In this document: one piece after another, positions 1 through 12,863 of the stretch
How positions within the stretch are numbered: position 1 is the first letter of the stretch
Layout: each line of letters begins with the position of its first letter
NCBI GenBank assembly: GCA_023055505.1
Contig: JALIRH010000014.1
Span: 12,207,501-12,271,500, forward strand
Source of the DNA: Callipepla californica brunnescens
Lineage: Eukaryota; Chordata; Aves; Galliformes; Odontophoridae
Direction: 5' to 3'
DNA: 64,000 nt
Position numbers and translations under genes: made by a program
Notes under the pieces: generated by a model
The model's input: the letters and a program-made list of their open reading frames with translations, nothing else
Databases searched by the model: none
What the model was told of the DNA's origin: nothing

Positions 1-1571
1 GAAGAAAGAAGGTCTCCGAGGCCATGTCACACATAAGGAACCCAGATCCCAGAGGAGGCTGGAAACACAGCACAGCCTCCTTTCAGAAGCCAAGGCACAA
101 TTACAACAATTTCTGCAGAGGGCTAGCAGTCCTGAAGAGTGCCATGCTGTGACGACGACTAAAACCCCTCTCAAATCCATTTTTCAGAGCCTGACGTTTC
201 TGTCACAGCTCACAGGGATGAATCAGGCATCCCAGCAGGCTCCCTGGGCACAAAGGGAGAAGTGCCTCAGGTAGTCTGTGTGCAAGTCAGCCTATCCTTG
301 TTCTGTGCCTGTACCATCTGCAAAAGAAACCTTTCGTACTAATGTCATCTTTACAGCTATTCTTGTTTCTCCCTTAGACAGGTGTCCCAGGGCTTGCTGC
401 TTCTCCCCAGTTGGGTGTATGAGACTTCCCATACTTTCTTCTCCTATACATAGGAATCTAGAATTTGGACAACTGAGCATGATAGAAAAATGACATATCC
501 AGAAACAAGAACGGAAATCTTTCATCAGCTTTCCAACCAGTAGATAAGAGCATTTCACTTGCATGGAGTACAGCATTCCTCGTACTCGTATGGAAGTTCC
601 TTTGGCAGCAATGGAATACCTACAGATTCCATTGAAGGCAAAGCTGAAACAACTCTATGAACGCTTTAAAATTCATATAACTTTTTTAAGAAAAAGTCTT
701 CTCCTGTTGAAATGTATCCTGTAGAAGGAAAAAAATAACTTGACTTCAGGCAGCAAAACCAAGACCAAGAGAACATACTGTGGAAGTTTCACCTCCTGAT
801 GTGCTGGGGCCTACCAATGCTAACTCAATAAACTACTTGCCAGAATTGAGGAATCTCCACATCTGGATATTGTTAGCTGATATAAACCAGAAGCCACAGG
901 TCAGAAAATCCCATCTTCTGTCGACTCACTGCATCTCCCTTTGAGTTTCAGTCCTGAGCAGCAGCTGGCATCAGGCAGCCCTTCCCTGGCTCATTGTGGC
1001 TCTCATGCAGACCACTCACTGCCAAAGCACATTACTTAGCAATTTGCTGCACTAAGCTACCTCAGACTCAGCTCCCTGGACTCAGGCCACCTCCCCCCAC
1101 CCCCCAGTGTCTCCCAGCACTTCAGAGCCATCTGCTCCCTCCATGAGACCCCAGACTGCTCTACTAAAGGCACAGTGGTACCTGAGGCCAAGTGGAGCCG
1201 AACTCCAGCCCTTTCAAAGGGCTTGCACTGCCCAGCAACAGATGGCAGCGTATAACTTCTAACCAGCATGAAAATGATGTTCTCTTCTCACCAACTGGAA
1301 TATTGATAGAAATCTGCTCATTTTTCCTAGTTCCACTACAAATGTTGATTCCATGTTTCAGTCCAAAACTACAGTCTTAGTCATGTGGCTAGAGCAGCAG
1401 AACCCCAGGTCATACCACCTGGTTCTCCTTCTTTGCTGTTCCTTTTTCTGAAGCACCAGATCATACCGAGTGACTTCTCATTCAGAATTCCTACTTTAGA
1501 AAGTGGATGATGCTGTCCTGATATCTCCATTGTTGAGATAACAAAAACACGGTTGCAACAGCTTTAAACTG
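1..1571. other. Gene-free unique sequence
   Basis: No coding region, RNA gene or recognisable repeat is visible here. Open frames are below 95 codons and match no family I know. The only compositional oddity is a short C-rich run around 1091-1107. Most likely intergenic or intronic DNA. Confidence 0.6.
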
Positions 1572-1809
1572 GATGAGGTATACTTAGACCAGATATTAGG
1601 AAAAAATTCTTTGCTGTGTGAGTGGTAAGGCACTGAAAAAGGTTGCCTAGTGAGGTCGTGGATGACCCCTCTCTGGAGGCAGTCAAGGCCAAGCTGGATG
1701 GGACTGTGAGCAACCTGGTCTCGAGGGAGGTGTCACTGCCTATAGCAGGGGGCTGGAACCAGATGGTCTTAAAGGTCCCTTCCAACCTGAACCATTCTAT
1801 GATTCTATG
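1572..1809 (+). mobile_element. CR1 LINE, 5'-truncated 3' end
   Basis: This is the 3' terminal part of a CR1 non-LTR retrotransposon on the plus strand. The order of motifs fits the CR1 3' end. A 'gatattaggaaaaaattctt' block stands for the usual 'gatgtcaggaagaagttctt'. It is followed by 'ggcactgaaaaaggttgcct', 'ctctggaggcagtcaaggcc', 'agctggatgggactgtgagc' and 'ggtcccttccaacctgaacc'. It ends in two copies of the octamer 'attctatg' near 1794-1809, the normal CR1 terminus. CR1 copies are usually short because reverse transcription stops early, and no reverse transcriptase coding sequence remains. A 150-codon open frame on the opposite strand crosses this element and is an artefact of it. The left boundary is approximate. 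Confidence 0.93.
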
Positions 1810-4800
1810 ACATGATTTTATTAGTATGAAGAATAAAAATCCTTTATTAGTGATGCAAAGATACACATTTCCAGTAAGAAAATATTTTCCTTGGAATAGT
1901 CTAGTCATAAAGGTTAACTTGGAAGTTTTACTGGTGGCCATGATCATCACTATATTCTCAGAGAAACAAGCACACTCAGCATGTAACCAGTGTCTCAGGT
2001 ATGTACCATCCAACACAGCTGTTAATTAGTGCTCTCTGCTATTTTTGCAGTATTTTATGAAAAACAAGTAATGCAGGCACGTCTTTATAATTGTAATGCA
2101 GCAGCAGGGAGCAGTTTTGTACCAGACCAGCGCTTTGCGCTGTTGGCCTCAGAGCACGTTCACAATCCCCCTGTAATACAGCCACTCAGAACAGCTATGG
2201 GAGTCCCTGGTTCAGTATTCATTATACATTTAAAAATAACTTCTACTCTCTAAAGTAGAAGTCAGAAGCTCCCGTAACTTAGCAACATGACAACGTGCCA
2301 ACAGTGGCAAAGGAAACCCTAAAGACCCACCTGCTCCCTTGTTGCTCCTATTCATTTGCCATAAGTTTGTTATTTACTGATAAGCAAAGCTAACAACACT
2401 GCCATGACATGCATGTTCCACATTTGCCCACCAATTTCTTTGTTGACAAAACGGTTCATAAGCAAACAAGGAATTAATAGAGCCTTGTATACACGAGTGA
2501 AAGTTGATAATATCAGTAATATTGCCTGTCAACTGAGTTAATGCAACCAATTCACTAATTACATGAGAAACACTGAGAAGTAAAAGAAAGCCATTTGCTT
2601 TGAAGAAACTTAATTCCCTGTAATCAAATGCGAGTACAGCTATAGCAGTCTAAATATTTCCTTTCAATCTCATTTCTGTCAAAACATATGACCTATTATC
2701 TTCTGATTATTAAATCTGCAAAAATATAAGATGGCTGGTTCATTCTTATATCTGAAGTCCGGAGGAAGAGGAAAGAGATAAAAATGAGAAAGGCATAGAA
2801 CTTTGCACACTGATTTCTGTGTGTGAGAGTGTGTGCGTACGCATTAATTAAAAAGTGAATCTCAGATATTTTTCAAGTGAATGATTCCTCCTGCTGACTC
2901 TTGCATTTTAGGCTATGGGAATCTGCATCTTCACTCTCTGGGGCAGTATCTTTCAAAAAATATGAACCTGAAGATGGACTTCTTAAATGAGATTTTAGGG
3001 TTTTTTGATTCCTGAAGGAGAACTGCTTTGAGATTACATTTTAAAAAATATTTAAAACATCAGATAGATACTTAGGCATAGAATTGGGAGTTGAATTTTT
3101 AGCCCTTTCCTTATTTTAACTTTCCCTTAAAAAAAAAAAAATCTCACACAATTCTATCTACTAACCAAGAGGCCATACGAGGCTGAAAAAGCAATCAAAG
3201 CTTTAGTAAGTGATAAATTGTCTTTTACACTAGCAATTAGGTTGGAGACAGCACTGACTTATTTCTGAAAAGATCAGTGAACAGGCTGAAGCCTCTACAA
3301 AAGTCTTCCTCCTTAGGAAGTGGAAAGCTGTTCCACCTTATGTTCTCTTTAAAAAATCTGCCCATAATGTGCCATAATTGCAAATGATGATGGTCACTTG
3401 ATGGTCACTGGCACTTCCTTTTCAAAGCTTCTCACATAAAGGTTCTTTTCTGGGATGGCATCAGCACAGCCATTGGTTTGGGAGGCAGAGCTGATGGGAT
3501 TGCTCCAGACCTCACAGCATGTGGGATCCTTGTCTGGCACAGAACTACCGAATGGTTTGGACTGCCAGCCTGACCGTCTTGCTTTGAATATCCCAAAGTT
3601 GGAGAGAGATTCATTAGATCGGTGCACAACCTGGAAAGCAGACACCATCATTCTCTCATTTGGGTCTTCATAATACTAAAGGATCTGTCTTAGGTCTGGA
3701 AATTGAATTAATCTTGCATTCAGTTGGAGACAATGCCTTTCAGAACTGCTTTGCTTCACTGAATGCTGTAACACAATAAATCTTCATGAGTTTATTCGGA
3801 TAGCAGAGGATCTCAGTCAAGTTTTGTGCCATATTAAGCCTCCTCTTGAAGCAAAACAATGGGTTGTGTTGGGTCTGTATTCTATTTGTCGCAACACAAG
3901 ACCAGATCCTACATGATGAGCACTGCACTGGGTTCCTTTATTTCCCTTCTAACAAGCAACTTAATACAAGCTGTGCAGACAGTGGTTGCATGCAGATGTT
4001 TAGAAAAATCTCACTATTTTCTCTCTGTCATTCACTCACTCAGTTTTGGCACAAGCAAGTCCAGCTGCTTCTTAAAGAAGAAAAGAATAGGCAACAGTAG
4101 CATCCTTGATTTAGCCTTCTTACTGGAAACCTCCTCTGGTGCCTCCAATTAGTTTTGATCCCTTCCATTTGATCTCAAACAAATCACACAGATTTCCTCG
4201 TTCCTTAGCTAATGACCTCCTTAGAAACCTGGAAAACCATGGAAATGAGTGGGAGCTGTACAAGGAGCTCTGCATAAGCAGCACCTATCCCTTGTCATCC
4301 TGATGTTCTCAAAAAACAAACCTTGTTCATCTCTGAACACAGCAACTTCCATAACCCAGGTTTCAGAGAAGACTGCAGAGAGAGGACACTGCAGCAACTA
4401 AGAAAACGACATGCAGCAGAACATATTTCCCGAGACCCACATACTGCCTTGATTTCTTCCCATCTCCAAATTACTCTTCCTGAGAAGCAGCAACAACTCT
4501 ACCTTAGAGCTCAAGTAACCAGACCACTAGAGGTTCATCAAAAAACCCCATCTCCAAGGGGCATTGCTTACCCACAGCCTCAAACACCTGTTGTGTGCCA
4601 CAGGAGCTCTATGTTATGTAAATTAAAAGCAAGGTCAGTCGACCAGCCTTTGGCTACATAGCAAGTGCCAGAGGTCCATCTTCTGGCAGTAGTTTTAAAT
4701 ATCCAGTATTTCTAAGTCTCTCCCTCCTCACTGAGGAGACCTCGACTCACAGGTCTGCTCTGCCTAACCTGGAGCTGTGACAGCTTCCAAAGATTGAAGT

Positions 4801-6384
4801 TCTTTATTCCCAAATACATTTTCTCTGTGTGACAGCAGCGTGCCTCTGGATAAAGAGAGGTGCCTGCTGCAGAACTCACTTGTGCCTCGCAGAAAAGAGG
4901 AATATTATAAAGCTCTCCACTTTTCATTGAGCTAAAAACCAATATAACTCGAAAAGCCACTTTCAGCCCTGGCATCAGGGAATGCCAAGTATACTGCAGG
5001 AAGAATATCTTCTAACACCCAGAAGGTCACACAGAAAATTGATTTTTGATTATTAAACCATATAAATATGCTGCGTATCATAGATCATCCTGAACTTTCT
5101 TTAGTTCTGCTTTTTCTTCCCCTATTGTATAGGGCACCTTAATACTTCGCAGCACAAAGGACATTAAACCTCCAGCAGAGAAGACACCTCTATCTTGCCT
5201 TAATTTGTACCGCTTGTATCAGAAAAGCATTTCCAAGATTTAGACCAGGAGATATGAATGTAATCTCTCTAGAGTTAAACTAAGCTACCTATGGGCCTGA
5301 TGTTCTCATGGTTTGCTTGAGCAAAACAAATGTTTCATCCTTATCTATGTATTTATTTGCTAATTAAAATGCATGGTCTACATTAAACACTTTTTACCCA
5401 AGGGGCCTTCAGCAGTGCTCTTTCACCAGTAAAAAAATAAATAAATAGAGCAATAGAAGGTTTTAAACATGCTATATACAGAAGCCACTCATTAACATTC
5501 CCAAAGAGTAACATCATCAAAGCAGGATATTAACACTACAGGTCTATCTATACAAACGAATTGCCAATCTAAACACATGACAAGTGAAATCAGAAGCAGC
5601 CAGAGATAGACACAGGGAACGTACTCAGATCTTGTCAGTTGTTATGGAGAGCTAAGCAATTCTATGTCACAATTTGCATTTTTCCCCGGGTATTCCCAAA
5701 AGTATGCAAAAGACCCTGCAGCAGCGAGACAAAATTATCCAAAGCGAACAGGGAAAGGTTCGCAGTGCTGCTAGTGATTATTCTGTTATATTCCAAATTC
5801 AATTAGAAAGAGAGGCAGCTAAAATAGCAGCACCTTGCTGATGAGGCAAATCTTTGCCAGGCTGAAGGATAAAATGGTATTTCTGAAGTCTGTTCATGCA
5901 AAGGATTTTACAACGCTTGACAACAACAAACTAAAGTACAAGTTTTCTTAACGTGCTATGCTTCTGAAGCCTCAGATCAGCCCAGAAGCATTAATTATGG
6001 GTGTGGACCAGCAATTACAAAAAAAGGAGTAATCAGATGTTTCTGATTTTCCTCTTATCAGTCAGCTTGCCTTCATGGTATATAAGATAATAAAATTTAC
6101 TTTCCATTTGCAACAGATTAGGGTTATGCATGTGGTCAGTTAATCCAGCACAGCTAACAAGCAGGAAATTATAAAGCGCAGTAACATATGCACTTTTAGT
6201 GTCAAGTTTAGCTGCTCCGTAGAATGGTGAATTCCATAACTAACTATTCTACATTATTCATTCTGTCTTATGCTCATTCTACTAACAAAGTGAATGAGAT
6301 ATCAGCACGTTACTGAATTGAGGATGGGCAGCATATCAGCAGAGAGCTGCATTCTGGCTCCTAGACTTTTTCCTATAAAAACTG
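1810..6384. other. Gene-free unique sequence
   Basis: No gene or interspersed repeat is recognised. It holds an A13 tract at 3129-3141, a short TG-rich patch near 2818-2840, and open frames of up to 112 codons (4323-4661, plus) that resemble no known protein. The part around 5690-5880 has a texture that could be a conserved non-coding element (see findings). Probably intergenic or intronic. Confidence 0.55.
3129..3141. repeat. Poly(A) tract, A13
   Basis: A simple homopolymer of 13 adenines with no recognisable retrocopy upstream. Confidence 0.9.
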
Positions 6385-6560
6385 GGAGAACAATTTCTTC
6401 TCAGAGTGGCAATGCATTGACACAGGCTGCCCAGGGAGGCACCGACCCTGGAGGTGTTCAAGGGAAAGGTAGGTGTCACACCACGTGATGTGTGTTAGTA
6501 GGCATGGGTTGATGGCTGCCTGAATGATTTTAGTGGTCTCTTCCAATCTTAATGATTCTA
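6385..6560 (+). mobile_element. CR1 LINE, 5'-truncated 3' end
   Basis: A plus-strand CR1 3' fragment. Diagnostic pieces are 'caatttcttctcagagtggc', 'acaggctgcccagggaggca', 'ccctggaggtgttcaaggga', then 'ggtctcttccaatcttaatg' and a single degenerate terminal octamer 'attctacc'. The segment between the middle and the end (about 6470-6525) is diverged, so this copy is older or more rearranged than the one at 1572-1809. The 'acaggctgcccagggaggca' wording resembles the CR1-F group, but subfamily assignment needs an alignment. No coding capacity remains. Confidence 0.9.
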
Positions 6561-9500
6561 CCATAGCATCCTTGTGACATCATATTGCATTATGTTATAG
6601 TCCCTTTGTGGCTAGCATTCGCATACCTTTCCTCTCAGACACTAGAAATCTCATCTCAGAAGCTTGGACTCCAGACCTTCCACAAACTCAGGCAATGTGT
6701 CCATATTTTAATGCCACGCTTTTGTCTTGCGTTACGTTCTCCTACTGAAAGGAAAGCAACTTTGAATAACCTTGGGATTCTGCAAACTGAGAGCAAGCAC
6801 ACCTGCAATGGAAAATTTCTAACTGGACAAGGGAACTGCTGAAATGCAGAGTTGAAAGCATTTTATGTGCAACTAACAGAACAGAAGACATCTGATAGGG
6901 CTTGATTTAAAAAAATAAAATAAATCCATTTTTGCAGACATAATTAACTGACAGCATATATGCAACCACTTCAGCTGTTTATCAGTGACTAGTGCATACA
7001 AATCAAGGTTGTTTGATGTCTAAATGCTAATGCCTTTGTAGACTATGCAAGCACAAATGTGCACCTACAAGAAGTGGAACCCATTTCCTTTAAGCTTTAA
7101 CAAATGTGGCTAAGAGAAAGGGAAGAGAAAGGCAACATGAATATTTCAGGGTGTGCATCTTTAAAGCTTTGGTGCAGCTGCACAGCTCCAATTAAATTCA
7201 GTAAGAGCCTCACATCTAAAACCTGGAGCCATGCTTTGAACAGTCCAAGGGTTTGATGTCAGAGTACGACTTTCAGAGTCAATTGCTATTGTTCAACAGA
7301 AGCCTACATAGAAGTATGAAGCATAGTCTCTTCTTTTACTCAAAGAGAAGGCTGAAGAGAACAGTAAGGGAGATGATGGAAGTTCAGAGTACAGACTAGT
7401 ACAAATGTTTGTCCATCAGTTTCTGAGGAGTCACAAAGATATTATCTACAATAGAAATAATTCAAAGAAGTTAGGCTTTAGTTCTTCCTTTACTCAGCAT
7501 CAGAGAAGATTCAGAAACAATTTTCTTTTTCTTTGAACCAGTGAAGCCCTGAAGGATGAAGGAAGCTCCTGCATAAAAGGATCATCCACTGATCCAGTTC
7601 TAATCACCATGATGGTAATGCTCTTACTTCCAGCAGGATTAATCTGATTGTCTGAATAAACAATTTTGTTCATCTTTTGGGAGCACTCAAAGCCCAGATG
7701 TCTTCGGACACAAGTGCATCAGTGCTTTACTCTGAATTGATTGTGTGCTTCTGAAGACACTCTCCTGTTTTTCTCCACTTGCTAGGTTATGGTTCTCATC
7801 ACAGTATCCTGTGACTGGAGCACTCAATCTTAATTTTGGATTAAATTAACTTGGAAAATGCATTCCAGGATTTTACTAACACCCTCCAACTGGTGAGCCA
7901 CAAATAATGGGGTCAAGATTGCAGCTACCTGAAGTAAAAGCCCCTGAAATGTGTGTAATATTGGGGCTGGACCTTCAGAACCATTTTGCTCTAAGATGTG
8001 GTTCTGTTGAGGTGTACTATGCAGACATACCCTCCATGGCCTCCTGAGCACGGCTTCTGACATTTTTCAATCCTAGAAAAAGTCACTCATGAAAGATTTT
8101 GCACATGCTAGAAAATAGTTTACTTTCACATATGACAAGAATCTACTGACAATTGCACTAATTTCAAGAAGACCAATTAAAAAACACCAATTAAAGTGTT
8201 TCTAGTAGGAATCACTTTCACTGGCATATTCCCCTCAGCCTCAGATGTGTTAAGTGACAACTATTTGTCTCAATATTTTTGCTCTGAAGATGCTTTCTCT
8301 TCCTATCATTTTCAGAAATTTATGTTATTTCATGACATGTCTGAGGCACCGTGTCTACATATCATTATTTCAAGTTGTCACGTCACATTCTGCAAGTCTA
8401 CTGCTGCCATGTCAAATCATCACGGAGCAGAGCAGAGCAGTCTCTTTTCTTTATCATTAAGGGCAGCTGCTGCTCTGTGCAAATTGAAACATCAATATAC
8501 TGCAGAAGGGTTCCAGGCTACTGAAAACAGTTGCTCCTGAAATTAGTACACCAAATGCTTATCTTCTTTTCTTGTTCGAAGTGTTAACCTGTATCACTTC
8601 AACACAAACAGGAGACACTTTGTTCAAGCAAACGAAGTGAAAAGGTTTCAAACATCCAGAGAGGCTGTGCTGTGATTGTCTAAACAGACAAAAAGAATGT
8701 GAGAGAAGGTCGTATTTTTAGATACTGTTTGTATCCAAAAGTACAGGCAGGAATCACAGAACTGTGAAACGCTGCCATAGAGAAGCCTTTGACATAGCTA
8801 GAGATTTAAACTTGCATCATTTGCATTCCACTCTAGTGCTATAACTATGAGCCATTCGTCCTGGCACAGCACTGAGCTGCATGAAGGAAAAAATAGGAAA
8901 CGAGCAGAGCCAGTAAGATTCCAACACACTGGAATAATGGCTTATATTTGCAGTCTTTGTCACTGCCAATTGCTCAAGTAGGGTCAGAGGGAAAAAAAAA
9001 AGAAAAGAAACAATTCAGAAAGTATATTTCCCAGATGCTGTCAAAAGGGTCATAAATTCCAATTCCCTTAGAAACCTTAGAAAAAGAGGATTCCCTACTG
9101 AGAAGAGATGCTCATACACCTGTGGGCAGTTCCCAGAGTCCTTTGGAAGTTGAGGTGGCCAGAGAGAATCCTATACTCTCTGATATGATTGCTTATGCTG
9201 TCTGTCAGGAGGTAGGAGAATGTGCAGGCACCAAACATTGTAGATCATTCCCCTTTCATCTCTCCAGTGAATAAAAATGTCAGGAGGGATCAAGTACATT
9301 GTATTATGCTGTAGAGGTAACAGTCCTTGATCCACAAAGGCTAAGAGTCACTGTGCCAAATGAGCAGTGCACGGGCTTTGTGAAACATCACGTGCTGGAT
9401 ATAACTCCATTCAATAGGAACATTCCTCATTGTACACTCAACCTCTCCAGAAACATGACAAGCTTCACTGTGGCTACAAGACAGAGGCAGGGCAAAAAGC

Positions 9501-10140
9501 CCCTCCAAACACAAAAGCTTAGGATTCACAGCATCTGTGACTGAAAGACAAAAACAAAACATACCAAAAGTTTCAGATAAAATAATAATCAAGAAAAAAA
9601 CAGAACTTGCTTCTGTTTATAGCAGTAAATAGGATAGGAATATAAAGCTTAAGGTTACCTTTGCTTTCCCACATTTCTGTACCAGACATATGCAAAGAAA
9701 GGAGGATGGGGAAAATTAAGTTTATGACCACAGTCTCCCACCAACAGCTTCTCAAAAGGATTCAAATTTGGTTTCCATTAAGCGCACTGCGGTACTTTGA
9801 TCAAAAGTTCGCAAGGGCATGGAGGTTGTTTACATAAAATATAAACAAGCAAAGAAAACAGGGGAAACTCATGAAAGGAGGAAATTGCAAATAATGATAA
9901 CAAAAGACAGCACAATAAAATGGTAGAAAAATAGCTTTCACAACTATCTGGACCTCTCTTTTCCTTCTCCTGTTCCAAGTTCAAAACATTAGTCAAACAC
10001 CAGAGTGATCGACACTCCAACTTCATCAGACATTCCTCTTGAAGACTTGCAGGAGAAAAGGGACCTACAACTTTCCTCTCCCAGGATTTAACCACAGAAC
10101 TCCAAGGCACCAGTCATTCAGAGTAGGCACTGCTGTTCAT

Positions 10141-10161
10141 CATCCCATCCCATCCCATTCC
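10141..10161. repeat. Pentanucleotide microsatellite (CATCC)n
   Basis: About four imperfect copies of CATCC, too short to be more than a minor microsatellite. Confidence 0.8.
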
Positions 10162-10374
10162 AAGTCTTGGGGTTCCAGTTCTCCTCTGTCCAGCATCTAG
10201 GACATCCCATTCTCAAATGGAGGCACACATTGACCTGTTTGAGCCCTAAAACTACTGGAAGGTATTTTAGAAACCTGAGCAATGTTACCAGGAGTTTCCC
10301 AAGCAATCCTCTGCTAGGAGAACAATTCTTGAGTAATGCTGGCTGGGTAGCAAGAGAGATGACTTTGCTCTGTG

Positions 10375-10391
10375 TTTTGTTTTGTTTTTTC
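10375..10391. repeat. (GTTTT)n short microsatellite
   Basis: About three units of GTTTT ending in a T run. No associated element is recognised. Confidence 0.75.
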
Positions 10392-10810
10392 CTCAATTGG
10401 ATTGGAAAAAGACTGATTAGAAGTCAGCCTTACACATCAGCTTACAGTAACTTGCTTTTGCACTTTCTATCTCAGCAGACAGCAGTGTTACCTTTGAAGA
10501 TAACCATTCATGCATAAAATTACTAATAGAGACCATCTATCTGACAAATGTCTGTTCCTTAATAATTTATATCACTTGATCTATTTTCAAAGGTTAGCCT
10601 TACATTAAAATTACAGTTCTGAATAGGTCAGCCTGTTACTTAAAGATAAATTACTCCACCTCTTCACGCTGTAGTGTTGTGTTTTGCGTTTGATAATGAT
10701 AGGCTCTTTATCCCCATGCTTTCCTTTGCTATCTCGAGAGTAGCATAGCAAAGTACCACCACAAATGAACACGTCCATACCTCCCTGTAGTTCTTATTTC
10801 TATTCTTTTT

Positions 10811-10990
10811 CATAGAACCATCGAGTCATTAAGGTTGGAAAAGATCACTAAGAGCATCTAGTTCAACCATCAACCCATCCCTACTATGCCCACTTACCAT
10901 GTCACTTAGCATGACATCTACCCTGTTCTTGAATGCCTCCAGGCACGGTGACTCCCCCATCTCCCTAGGCAGCCTGTGCCAATACTTCAG
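10811..10990 (-). mobile_element. CR1 LINE 3' end, minus strand
   Basis: A CR1 3' end in reverse orientation. Reading the plus strand gives the reverse-complement order expected: 'catagaaccatcgagtcatt', 'aaggttggaaaagatcacta', 'ttcaaccatcaacccatccc', 'ttgaatgcctccaggcacgg', 'tgactcccccatctccctag' and 'gcagcctgtgccaatacttc'. The element's 3' terminus is at 10811, where the 'catagaa' end motif lies. It is strongly 5'-truncated and non-coding. The wording is of the 'accatcaacccatcc' type often called CR1-F-like, an inference without alignment. A short 61-codon frame overlapping it is not a gene. Confidence 0.93.
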
Positions 10991-11442
10991 GCAGTCCAAA
11001 CATCCCCAACTTACAATCTCTTACCTGTTTTTAGCAGAGGCTCAGGAAAGAATCAGCACTCAGGATGAAGCAATGAATCAGTGATGCGTGATAGGACTAT
11101 GCTAAAGTCTAAGCTTTATCATGCTGTGTGTGAACTAAAATGCTGCATAACTAGTACCATTACATTCCTTGTAATTAAAGGATAATTTCCGCTCTCCTCT
11201 GGATAGATAAAGTAATAAAATGACAATGTTTAAAGAGAAAATGTCAGTATAGTGTTCGTGCATTTAACAACTACTCAGGAGAAGTGCATTGTAAATACAG
11301 CGATAGCAGAGAAGCTCCTACTGTTTTCTGAACAGAAGAATTTTGTGGCAGTAATCTCATCCCACTGAAGTAGTCTGGAAAGTTATTGAAATACAAAGTA
11401 CTTTTTAAAAAATACCTGGTACGTCTTTTCCTCTAATTGAAA

Positions 11443-11535
11443 AGAATCATAGAATTTAGAATTTCCCATGCTGGAAGGGACCCGTAAGGACCATGGAGTG
11501 GCTCCACAGAGGACCATCCAAAAACTCTCAGGTGA
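11443..11535 (-). mobile_element. CR1 LINE 3' end, minus strand, different subfamily
   Basis: A second reverse-oriented CR1 end about 450 bp from the previous one. It starts with 'gaatcatagaatttagaatt', then 'catgctggaagggacccgta' and 'tggctccacagaggaccatc'. This wording differs from the neighbour at 10811-10990, so the two are independent insertions from different CR1 subfamilies, not one split copy. The right boundary fades after about 11535. The minus-strand 128-codon frame covering 11383-11769 runs through this repeat and is not a gene. Confidence 0.85.
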
Positions 11536-12845
11536 TAACAGTTTGTCACACATCTTCCAAAAGGCATCTGTGAGCAACTGAAGGTGCAAAGCTCTTCTCA
11601 GGCAGCACAGACATCCACATAACAAGTTAGTGCACCAGTCTGATAACTCCACAGTGTCAGGATGAAAGGAAACCAAAAGGTTTTTCCTTTTACTAAAGGT
11701 ATGCCAAAGGAGAAAATGGGGTAAAGATCTATTACAATTTTCTAGCTCACTAGACATGAAAGGTTGCAAAAATGACTATATCCCATTGCTAGTCAGTTCA
11801 TCAGCTCTTTTGCATATTAGCAAAGATGCAAAGGCAGATCTGAAAGCTCTCATTTACCACAGGAGCATCTACTTCAACATGAGGGGTTTAAGAAGATGCA
11901 AAATGGCACAGGGCACTGCAGCCCCCAGGGCAGGACTGTATAGCACAACATTCCTCTCCTGTCAAATCTGAAATCTCATATTCAGTCTACTTATTTTTAT
12001 TTCCACGTTGGAAATGGTTGCAAGATATACTTATTTATTATTTCCGTGCTTGCAGAGCAATAACGTATCGTGTCTTCATCACCAGCCAGGCAGAGCCAGA
12101 GGAGGAAATTGTTTTAAATTAATCAATATGGATTACCCCAGACCACCTTCCCCAGCAATAAATTAATGTTAGCTTCCTTAAATATCAGATCTTTCAGCAA
12201 ACTGTGGCTGATACCTCCACTTTCCTCATTCCAGCATTCATAGACCCTTTTCTGTCATGGAAGGATAGAGCAGCCACAGTTAAAAATTACAATAAAGAAA
12301 GAATTAAAGCATGTCCAGGACATGCTCTGGCTTCTCCTTGTTAATCTATTCCAGCAAAAGCTGAACAAGACAAAGCCCATTGCCTGCAACCCTCCCAGTC
12401 CATGTAGAGTCCCAGCTCTCAGCCAGCAATGCCATTTCCTGGGTCTTGGCTTCATTCTCATCCTCGCAGCTTGGGGTCTCTTTGGCCTTTCCTTTGCCAT
12501 AGCTCTTGCTGTGCGAGATTATCTGCATTTGTTCATTGTTCTGTGATCATCTGGAGGCCACACAGTAGGATGGCTGCTGCTTTAGCATGCACCAAATCAA
12601 ATCAGCTCTAGCACGGTAGCTGGCAGGGCAGGCTCTCATGCCTTTGTTACCCTCTCAAATGCCAAGGCACTGAAATGCCAGCGCTGTCTGAGCACACCCA
12701 GAGCCAATTACATTAGCCTTCTGCCAACCTGGGGCCCTGTCAGCTCTCAGGAATTAATTTGTGTTCTGCTGCAATGCACAACCAAAGTTTTAGGTTTCTT
12801 GGCCAATTTATTACAATTAGACTTCCTGCAACACTTCTAGTATTG

Positions 12846-12863
12846 TTTTTTGTTTGTTTGTTT
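12846..12863. repeat. (GTTT)n short microsatellite
   Basis: A T run followed by three GTTT units. Confidence 0.75.

Larger units (their letters stand above)
6561..10810. other. Gene-free unique sequence with small simple repeats
   Basis: No gene is supported. Open frames reach 116 codons (10167-10517, plus), overlap others on the opposite strand and resemble nothing known. Simple repeats include an A-rich patch near 8992-9010, a CCCAT run at 10141-10161 and a TTTTG run near 10375-10391. Confidence 0.55.

Noticed and set aside
1564..2016. 150-codon minus-strand open frame
   Set aside because: It runs antisense through the CR1 3' end at 1572-1809 and shows no domain. It is an artefact of the repeat.
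11383..11769. 128-codon minus-strand open frame
   Set aside because: It reads through the minus-strand CR1 end at 11443-11535. CR1 3' ends here are non-coding and the remainder matches nothing.
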